Shown: in pieces, positions 56,532 through 64,000 of the stretch
How the letters are laid out: each line of letters opens with the position of its first letter
Numbering within the stretch: position 1 is the first letter of the stretch
Source: Hyalella azteca
Taxonomy: Eukaryota; Arthropoda; Malacostraca; Amphipoda; Hyalellidae
Length of the DNA stretch: 64,000 nt
Reading direction: 5' to 3'
Assembly (NCBI RefSeq): GCF_000764305.2
Contig: NW_025936095.1
Location: 310,001 to 374,000 of the forward strand
The notes under the pieces: model-generated
The model's input: only the letters and a program-made list of their open reading frames with translations
What the model was told of the DNA's origin: nothing
Database searches by the model: none
Translations under genes and position numbers: made by a program

Positions 56532-56628
56532 GTATTAATATTAATGTTAGTATGAGAAACAAAAATTAGTTCTACGTAGCGAGATATGTTATACATAATA
56601 TTAGTTCTATGTAGCGAGATCCGCTACA
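56532..56628 (-). mobile_element. 5' LTR remnant of the Gypsy-type element
   Basis: These 97 bp match 53328-53425 closely (GTATTAATATTAATGTTAGT through GCGAGATCCGCTAC) and end CCGCTACA followed by CTAC (56629-56632), equal to the bases before the left LTR (52095-52098). They thus define the right boundary of the insertion. The remainder of this LTR is missing at the Penelope junction. Confidence 0.85.
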
Positions 56629-56709
56629 CTACTTCGTAGTGCTAGTGCCCTTTTTAGCATACGGGCCAATGTCTTTCTACTTCTAGGTAATTAGAGTTCA
56701 GGTGACAGG

Positions 56710-56957
56710 GCAGGGCGGCCCAGTCGTTAAAAGTTCAGAGTACCAGGATTGGCGCAGAGAGGTGCGGGTTCGATCCCAGCTCTGTGCGCCAGTTTCTGGT
56801 CAGAATCGGCAAGGAGGCCGCTCGGTTACGCAGAGCAAAATTGAAGCAGTGAGCTACGCATTCACGACCGCAACGAGCTGTGAATATTCTGCGATGTTAA
56901 GAATCGGCGACAGGCCTACGGCCTAATAAACGCTGAAACCACGATTATTGTTATAAC
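56710..56957 (+). mobile_element. tRNA-derived SINE, copy 2
   Basis: Same family as 40388-40641. The A box is mutated (CGGCCCAGTCGTTAAAAG), the B box is intact (GGTTCGATCCC), and the tail AATCGGCGACAGGCCTACGG with AATAAACGCTGAAACC is well preserved. Confidence 0.9.
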
Positions 56958-56984
56958 TTTAATGCTATAGAAGAACTTCATGTG

Positions 56985-57510
56985 AAACTTAATACAGTCA
57001 TTGCAGCAGCTGAAGATAGGTGCAGAAAGATCCTCATTTGCTATGACGTGTGAACAACTGAAAGCTGCAATCAAGTTATCGTAACTCGATTTTGTTCAGA
57101 TTAGCATGCGCTTCTCCATTCTGTTATGTGGTCTTTCTTTCATCAATGGACGCAGCATTTTGACGCCCTAGCAGAACGGTTTGCTCCATAGAAATTTAAT
57201 GTGGCGAAAGATTCATAACATGATACGGCAAATAATTCAACGATTATTTTAAACACAACGTTGTTCATTCGGCAAGAAGCATGGATGGAATAGGAGAAAT
57301 TGGCTTGAATCAGTTATATTGATGTATCGAACGAATTTTTTATTTGCGATTATTGCCCTAATTTCAAACCACGCCATGTCCAAATAGTTACTAGCTGTAA
57401 AAGTCTATGCACGGAAATTGAGCCTCTGATAGACTGTGCTCTGATCTTAAAACTAAGCGAGTAGTACTAGACTGCATATATATAGCGTACATAGATTCAA
57501 ATGTCTCCTC
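56985..57510. repeat. Dispersed repeat family R1, copy 3
   Basis: Collinear with 28185-29330: GCTGCAATCAAGTTA (57063), GGACGCAGCATTTTGACGCC (57149), TTGAGCCTCTGATAGAC (57418) and CTAGACTGCATATATATAGC (57467). No ORF of note. Confidence 0.65.
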
Positions 57511-57839
57511 CCTTCCCCCCATTATATAGTGGGCATTTTTAACGCACTTTTCAGATTCGGCTGTGTCTGTGCCGAAGGTATCAGGTGCCAAATACGCACG
57601 CCTCGCACTCGCCCCACGGTTGTCAGGGATAGACCGGATTCTAATTAGGTGCTGATTTCCCTCGCACAACCAGAACCTAAAGCAGAGATAGATCGAGCCC
57701 TATTTACGAGCTAGGCGAGCTTGGGGCGTCTTTGTGCCGGCGGCTGACAGGAATCAAAATTTTATTGGGTAGGTGAACCGATTTTGTACTCTTTGCGCAA
57801 TTTTCTTCACTTACGTGGTTGTGCCTTCTTTGTATATGG

Positions 57840-57976
57840 ACAGGGTGGCACAATGGTTACAGCTCAGAGTGTCTGTATTGGAGCAGAAAGGTACGGGTTT
57901 GATCCCGGCTCTGTGCGCCGTCTCTGGTCAGAAAGACGACAGGCCTACGGGCTAATAAACGCATAAACCGTTATTA
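57840..57976 (+). mobile_element. tRNA-derived SINE, copy 3 (short form lacking the second tRNA-like unit)
   Basis: A box (TGGCACAATGGTTACAG), B box (GGTTTGATCCC) and the tail (GACGACAGGCCTACGGGCTA, ATAAACGCATAAACC) are present. The roughly 100 bp containing the second A/B-box pair are absent. Confidence 0.85.
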
Positions 57977-59024
57977 ACTCATTATATATTATATTATATG
58001 AAATTCACACTGTAACCTTATTTCATTGAACAGTAAATTAACTGCGCTCAGCTTCAAGGTTCAACAAAGTAGGTCTTAACGATTATAGTCCAGCTCCTAC
58101 CTAGAATAATTTCAATGGATGTCCTTTCTGACCTAATTAATATTAAATCTCACTTCCAACTTACGTCACCAATGACAGTAAGTAAAACTACATAACTAAA
58201 ACCGGTCGTTTTCAATAGCCTACCAATCCACATCCGTGTCATGGATGTCTGTCAGACCTTAATTAACAAATAAATGAGTTTACACTAATTTGCATCCATG
58301 ATTCTAAAGCGTTTAGTGTGGCCACTCTGAGAGAAACACGTACATATAATATCGCAGCGTGAGCACGCGTACGCCTGCTTACGCGCCAACGCTTTTACGT
58401 AGTCTGGCCGCAATTCAGGGTTGCTCGTATTGAAACTTGTGATCTCTTTTTGCGCATGGAATACGAGGATGCGATGTCCTTACTAATGGAACAAAAAATT
58501 GGAACAAATCAATTATATTCGATGATCGTCCGATCAAATCCCTTGCTAATTTATTCTTTATAGATATTTGCTCCATATTAGCGTTATAAAAATAGGTAAA
58601 TGGAAATTCTGACCATCATTAGCAATCGCGAACGGTGGAAGCGAAATTATACTGAAAGTGATAGGTAACGTCCAAAATATCGCGGTGCCTTTTGTGGGTT
58701 TCGAAAATTTTTATTGCTTTACTTTTCATGTCAAAATTTCAGCCTGACTGTAAAGAGGGCTAATCTTTACAGAGGCTAGTCTTTTCAAATGCCAGTCGAG
58801 GCTCCAAAGTAGCCGCTCCTGGTGAGCGTGGAGCGCAGTTTGGACGTTGACAATGCTGTGGTTTTCGACACGTATTACAAGGCGATAGATTCACGCGGTT
58901 AGTTGTGCTGCATGACGATTGTAATCGCTCATATAAACTGCGATATTACGACATCCGTGACCGCAATTCTTCTGCAGACTATCTTTGGGCGACCGAGTGA
59001 ACTATCGAAAAGGATGAATTAATA
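57977..59024. other. Unassigned sequence
   Basis: No gene or repeat recognised between SINE copies 3 and 4. Confidence 0.4.
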
Positions 59025-59271
59025 TAATATAATAATAGCGGTTTCAGCGTTTATTAGGCCGTAGGCCTGTCGCCGTTTCTTAACATCGCAGAACATTCAC
59101 AGCTTGTTGCGGTCTCGAACGCGCAACTCGCTGCTACAATTCTGCTGTGCTTAACCGCCCGGCCTCCTTGCTGATTCTGACCAGACACTGGCGCACAGAG
59201 CTGGGATCGAACCCGCGCCTCTCTGCGCCAATCTTGGTACTCTGAACTGTAACCACTGGGCCACCCTGCCC
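59025..59271 (-). mobile_element. tRNA-derived SINE, copy 4
   Basis: Full-length copy on the minus strand with intact A box (TGGCCCAGTGGTTACAG), B box (GGTTCGATCCC), second unit (GGGCGGTTAAGCAC, GCGTTCGAGACC) and an AT-rich tail at 59020-59038. It is closest to copy 1. Confidence 0.92.
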
Positions 59272-59453
59272 AGAGAGTATATCTTCTTTCTATATCTATA
59301 ATTAGAATATATCTTCTTTCAAAATGCAATGGCAACTAATTGGTAAGGTACAAATTCATTTCGCTACATTCACATTTTAAAATTTGACGCAGTCATTTAA
59401 CGGCCAGCCGGGTCGCATCTCTGCTTGAACGGTTTTTAATCTTTTCCCTCCAG

Positions 59454-59671
59454 CGAAGCCGAAGTCGAGCTACGCTGGCCGCCAACATAGAGATTATCTT
59501 CAGCCACCATCCTTGCTGCTCCCACCAGTGTCGTTACCCTGGCGACCATCCGTGTTTTGGATTATCGTCGTGGCTCCATACGGATAATGATCGGACTCCA
59601 CTAGCACACTACCACCTACATGACGACTCCTCACCTGGCCCCAGAAGAACTTGCTCTTCCATTTTAAAGCC
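59454..59671 (+). CDS. Candidate coding exon, unknown product
   Basis: A strong acceptor (AATCTTTTCCCTCCAG) opens a GC-richer block that ends at two tandem donor sites (CC|GTAAGTC|GTAAGT at 59672 and 59679). One frame stays open for 74 codons (IIFSHHPCCSHQCRYPGDHP region, cysteine-rich). Another reads PPSLLLPPVSLPWRPSVFWI before a stop, so the true frame is uncertain. I do not recognise a family and found no partner exon in the window. Confidence 0.35.
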
Positions 59672-59789
59672 GTAAGTCGTAAGTAACTGCTTCTTGAAGA
59701 GCCTAAAGTTTGCTGTGCTCAAAATTAAAGACATTTATCCAGTTAAAAATTTTCTTCATTTCAATTTAATCACTGATAATTGTTCAAAC

Positions 59790-60310
59790 TTATAATTGAT
59801 TTATCAGATAATTGATTTAACTGATGATTGGTTTAACTGATAAATGATTTGACCGATGATTGATTTGACTGACGATTGACTTGACTGCTGATTAATTTGA
59901 CTGATAATTCACTTGACTGCTGATGATTGATTTGACTGACGATTGATTTGACTGACGATTGACTTGACTGACGATTGATTTGACTGACGATTGATTTGAC
60001 TTACAATTGATTTGACTTACGATTGATTTGATGACACTGACGATTGGTTTGACTGACGATTGGTTTGACTGACGATTGGTTTGACAGACGATTGATTTGA
60101 CTGACGATTGATTTGACTGACGATTGATTTGACTGACGATTGATTTGACTGACGATTGATTTGACTGACGATTGATTTGACTGATAATTGATCTGACCTG
60201 ACTGGTGATTGATTTGACTGATGATTGATTTAACTGATGATTGATTTGACTGATGATTGATTTAACTGATGATTGATTTAACTGATGGTTGATTTAACTG
60301 ATAATCGATA
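59790..60310. repeat. 16-bp minisatellite, about 30 copies
   Basis: The unit GATTGATTTGACTGAC repeats with small variations. The centre (about 60050-60180) is most regular, and both edges grade into TGATTTAACTGATGA variants. Confidence 0.93.
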
Positions 60311-60628
60311 ATAATATCATGAATTCCAAGCTTGGGTCTCACAATCGATCATGGATGTCTTTAATGTTGATTCGGTCATCTGAGTATCTCCTCAATTTCG
60401 ATAATTTAAAATGTTCAGTTAGATATTATCATCCGTACTAATTTATCTAAATTACATTTTTTATGAGAGACATTGTCGGTGCAGTTGATACCAACAGGCA
60501 TTAAAATTTAAAACTAATCAATCACGAATCCAGTTGATTTTGAATTAATCACTCAAGAACTAATGATATTCACAGACAAAGAAATAAGGATTCAATTAAA
60601 TCTCTCACGCGATTTAGTGGAGAACCGT

Positions 60629-60925
60629 GGGGCCAACGCTGCAGTTGGGGATGGTAAGAAATTATGATGCCAACGCTGCAGTTGGGGATGGTAAGAAATT
60701 ATGATGTCAACGCTGCAGTTGGGGATGGTAAGAAATTATGATGCCAACGCTGTAGTTGGGCATGGTAAGAAATTATGATGAGAAATTATGATATCAACGC
60801 TGTAGTTGGGGATGGTAAGAAATTATGATGCCAACGCTGTAGTTGGGGATGGTAAGAAATTATGATGCCAACGCTGCATTTGGGCATGGTAAGAAATTAC
60901 GATGCCAACGCTGTAGTTGGGCTTG
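60629..60925. repeat. 37-bp minisatellite, about 8 copies
   Basis: The unit begins GCCAACGCTGCAGTTGGGGA and continues TGGTAAGAAATTATGAT. One copy is partly duplicated (AGAAATTATGAT twice near 60770-60792). Confidence 0.93.
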
Positions 60926-61194
60926 GGAAATTATCACGATACCTGGAATCATGAGACTAGAGGTTGGGCTTTGAGGTGGTAAAGATCTTACGATAACCCA
61001 GAATATAATTATTAAAATTATGAGTAGAATGTAAGTAAATGTAGATGAGATTCCTCCCTGTAAAAATAATAAATAGCATTCATTCATTCATTTTTATAGC
61101 GAAAGCACTATTTCGTCTATAACTCGTCCGACTCGTATGAATTTGCATGTAATTTTTATAAATGAAGTAGAAAGATCGAGTATTTTGTTCATCA

Positions 61195-61690
61195 TAACTT
61201 CTAGCGGGGGCGCAGCCGTAGGCCACACATTTTACTCTTAAATAAGCCCTGGAGCCAACGCCTAGCTTCACCATGTTAACTTTACTCAGCCGCAGAACTA
61301 GAAGCCGCAGACTACGCTTGAACTCCGTAATCCAGACAAGCGATACACTGCCGAAAGATAATAACGCCGTAGGTCTTCAGCCAATGCTTATTAAGCATGT
61401 TCGCTTATAAGCAGGCTGTTCCCCATCCGGCTGTACCTACTCCGGCCTAACCTCTTCTGGCCTAACCTATTCACGCTGTCACTGCTCACAACCTTCTTGC
61501 AGCCAATGCCTGGCTCTACATGACCTCTACATGAATGGCCTCTACATGGACCGCCTTTCTAACTTCTTGCAGCCAGTGAGGTTAGGTTAGGTCCGATCAG
61601 GTTTGTTTTGGGTGGAGAAAGGTTGCAGCTTGTAAAGGTTAGGCCAGATGGTGTTAGGCCAGTAGAGGTTTGGCCAGATGCAGTATTGCG
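61195..61690 (-). mobile_element. Second copy of the foldback/module element of 35160-35620
   Basis: Read on the minus strand, a foldback made of CTGGCCTAACCT units (61690-61420, both orientations) is followed by GGCGTTGGCTCCAGGGCTTA and GGCTGCGCCCCCG (61265-61195), the same order as at 35252-35610. The module reads GVGSRAYLRVKCVAYGCAP here and GVGPRACLRVNFVTHGCAP at 35.49 kb. Confidence 0.55.
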
Positions 61691-61699
61691 GACTATTTA

Positions 61700-64000
61700 T
61701 TGCTTTTTAGTGCAACTGTTATCTAAGGCAGGATTAATTGAATACGCGTGCATCAGGTTTCATTTTTTTTTGCTTCATAATCCCAGATGACACGGTTTCT
61801 GCAAAGAAACCGGTACAAATACAAAATTCAAAGAAAAAATGTTACTGAATTTATAAACAATATTCGAAAATGTTAACATAACAGTAAATTACAAAGGCTT
61901 TCTAAACAGAAATATTCAAACACGAGAACTAGGCTCACCAAAATTCGTTCCTGATCTTGGTTCGGTCTTTACTCCGCCTGCTGACAGATGTCTAATGAAC
62001 GAAATGGTTACGCAAGACCACTGAATTCAGCTACGTAGTATTCTAAGGCAAATGTTGCGTTCACAACATGCAGTATGGCCATTTTTACCTTTGGCTAGCT
62101 TATTTTGTGGCTGTGGACATCCGGCGCTATGGCTTTGAGCACTTGACTTCTTAGGCCGTTATGCACTCTAGCGTTCTTACCTATGGATAGGAATATGAAC
62201 TAAGTGTGAAGTTTGGAAGCAAAGCTGGCCTCCGGCATACGCCCTTTCTGGCTTGGTTACAATTTACCTAATCGGTAAATTGTAATCGGTAAGGCAAACA
62301 TTTTCGTGAATTTCTAATAAGAATTCCTGGGAATTCTGGGAAGTGAGTTAAGGTTCTTCTTGTCCGATTGCTGGTGCGGATGATAGTGTAAGTGTGTAAT
62401 CTTATTTTGAATTTTAAATCCAGGAATTTCACTCTACACAGATTTCTCTCTGCGGTTGCTAACGACACAGTGGCGGTCATGAACGATCGAGGAAATACCG
62501 ACAGCTATAGTGCATGCCTTGTGTGTGAGCCTACTAAAACACGTGGCGGCCAATATTAATTAGCCCCGTGTACAGGTACCTATTAAGTCTTTGTTCTATG
62601 CGATATTTTTCACGCGCACTTGTGTACGCACAGGAATAGGTAAAGATTAAATAAAGATTATATGAGAATTGTTTGAACATTGTGGGATAAATCTGACGAG
62701 TGGTAAACGATGACACAAAAATAAATTTTGCAAATCCCGACCAAATGGTTTATGGAAAACCGTGAATAACTTCAAGAAATGTAGCAGCATCTTGTTCTGT
62801 TTAGGCCAACACTAAGCTAGGATAATTAAAATACATAGGACTATTTGACGGAAACTATTTTGTCAGATTCTGGGACAACATTGTTCCCCACAAACGATTT
62901 ATCTATCGCCAAACGACATGGAAACGGCAGGCGTTCGCCGAACGCAACAATGTTCGAAGATGACATCGCAACTCATATTAAAGGGCACATGTAAGGAGTG
63001 TGATAATCATTTTTATCACTTATTAGTGTTGACTTCTGCATAGCGGGCTGCGTACCATTCTGGGTTCAATTGAAATTAAAAACCCCGTTCCATTAGGCTA
63101 AGTTGCCGACTTGAACCTGCCTCTCCTAGCAGCTACCGGTAGGTGCGATACATTATACATAGGTTCAATCTATTACATTTTTTCAAAACTTCTGCTAGCT
63201 ATCCAATGATGCAGTCCAAATTGGGAAATCTATTGTTGGGGATTTTTTTTTTCGAAACATAAGATCGATATTTTTTGCTATTATTCCCAAAATAAAAACC
63301 ATTGGTGTAAATTTTCAATAAAAATGAATGTAGAAGTTTAGTACTGATACAGATTAACCTTTATGTTTTCCAACAATATTAATTTCGTTTATTTTCCCAC
63401 ATTTTCATTTCGTTTACACTATGAAAATCTTATTTGAATAAAAAAGTTGAAATATATGTAGATGAAAACTATAGTTATTTTACTTATTTATCATGAATAT
63501 AACGTGCAAATGTTATTCACTACTCTCGTTTATACGTATTTTAATACATACTTCCACTACTATAACAATGTGCGCAAGATTGCATAAAAAATTATAGACA
63601 AAGTGAGTTATAATTTTTAACTGGTTATTTTGATAGTTTATCTCATTAAATTTGAGAAAATTGTATCGCCCAGCTCATGATAACTTTCCTTCACTTTTCA
63701 TTTTTTGGTCAAAAAATCCGTGTAAACAAACATTCTGCTGTGTTGTGACCTGACACATGCTTGTCGGAGTCGAATAACTACCGTAGCAGGTCTTGCCTCC
63801 TGGCTCCTGCAATGACGGCAGTTGAACACTGAACAGTATTGAAATTGTAAACAATGTCAAGAATAGTGATGAAATTTTGTATGGGTTTGGGTTTTTAGGT
63901 ATGGTTAAGCCATCAATTTAAGAAATCTGTGGAGCAGTCAACAGTGGCTACTGCCTACTAGCTAGTAGCTACTTGATTACTATTTGCAATTTTTTCCAGT
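61700..64000. other. Unassigned right end of the window
   Basis: No gene recognised. A perfect 12-bp inverted repeat with 5-bp loop (TTACAATTTACC, GGTAAATTGTAA) lies at 62259-62287. AGCCCCGTGTACAGGTACCT at 62561-62580 resembles the right end of the Harbinger element at 49041-49756, without a matching left end. Confidence 0.4.

Larger units (their letters stand above)
50817..56669. mobile_element. PIF/Harbinger-like element split by an LTR retrotransposon
   Basis: The left end TTGGCCCGTATGCTAAATAG with GGCACTAG and ACTACGAAGT is matched, inverted, at 56633-56669. Between the ends, host-element sequence runs 50817-52098 and resumes at 56633; the rest (52099-56628 plus a duplicated CTAC) is a nested Gypsy-type element. 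Many GTAGTGCGTAGTGCTA-like subterminal repeats flank the ends (50840-50960, 51955-52097). It carries remnants of both Harbinger proteins (51100-51400 plus, 51770-51590 minus). I could not settle the 3-bp target duplication. Confidence 0.78.

Noticed and set aside
59790..60925. CRISPR array
   Set aside because: The repeats are directly adjacent with no spacers, and the genome is eukaryotic.

Overview
This is a piece of a nuclear animal genome, almost certainly an arthropod (insect or other pancrustacean). The evidence is intron-split genes with GT/AG boundaries, arthropod-type core promoters (TATA plus a TCAGT initiator about 31 bp downstream), an AT-rich background, and a dense mixture of hAT, PIF/Harbinger, TA- and TTAA-target elements, Jockey/CR1-type LINEs, Gypsy, Penelope and tRNA-derived SINE copies. 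There are no operons, no CRISPR array and no bacterial features. One assembly gap (N run) lies at 17910-18166.

Three host genes can be built exon by exon. (1) Minus strand, 3860 to 291: a six-exon gene for a highly charged, probably nuclear or coiled-coil protein of 277 residues that I do not recognise. (2) Minus strand, 19412 to 13615: a three-exon gene for a secreted 150-residue Ly6/uPAR-type (three-finger) protein, whose 4.8-kb first intron is full of transposons. (3) Plus strand, 39513 to 46637: an eight-exon GT8 glycosyltransferase of the glucoside xylosyltransferase (GXYLT / Drosophila shams) type. It has a signal anchor, a DSD metal-binding motif and a conserved C-terminus, and one exon appears to lack a single base. 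Two isolated exon-like blocks (20938-21071 and 59454-59671) are weaker candidates.

Most of the rest is transposons, often nested. 4.66-6.52 kb: a 14-bp minisatellite with a 1.6-kb foldback hAT-like element in it. 7.3-8.24 kb: an inverted-repeat element. 15.18-17.32 kb: a hAT element with a perfect 8-bp target duplication, holding a TTAA-flanked element and a large hairpin. 17.7-18.5 kb: a LINE 3' part. 23.4-25.7 kb (plus) and 26.95-27.6 kb (minus): two complementary parts of a GC-rich LINE. 29.4-38.24 kb: what looks like one nearly full-length CR1-like LINE (PHD/coiled-coil ORF1, endonuclease, RT, 3' tail) broken by several later insertions. 49.04-49.76 kb: a compact PIF/Harbinger element with an intact Myb/MADF-like ORF. 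50.8-56.7 kb: a PIF/Harbinger copy split by a Gypsy-type LTR element, which itself carries a Penelope-like fragment and a second LTR-like block. Four copies of one tRNA-derived, apparently dimeric SINE lie at 40.4, 56.7, 57.8 and 59.0 kb; its 3' tail resembles that of the CR1-like LINE. Tandem arrays lie at 59.8-60.3 kb (16 bp) and 60.63-60.93 kb (37 bp).

I found no clear new defence or metabolic system. The most interesting material is the layered transposon architecture, the SINE-LINE tail relationship, the compact Harbinger Myb-only element, and a cluster of CRE-like (TGACGTCA) sites at 22.4-23.0 kb.
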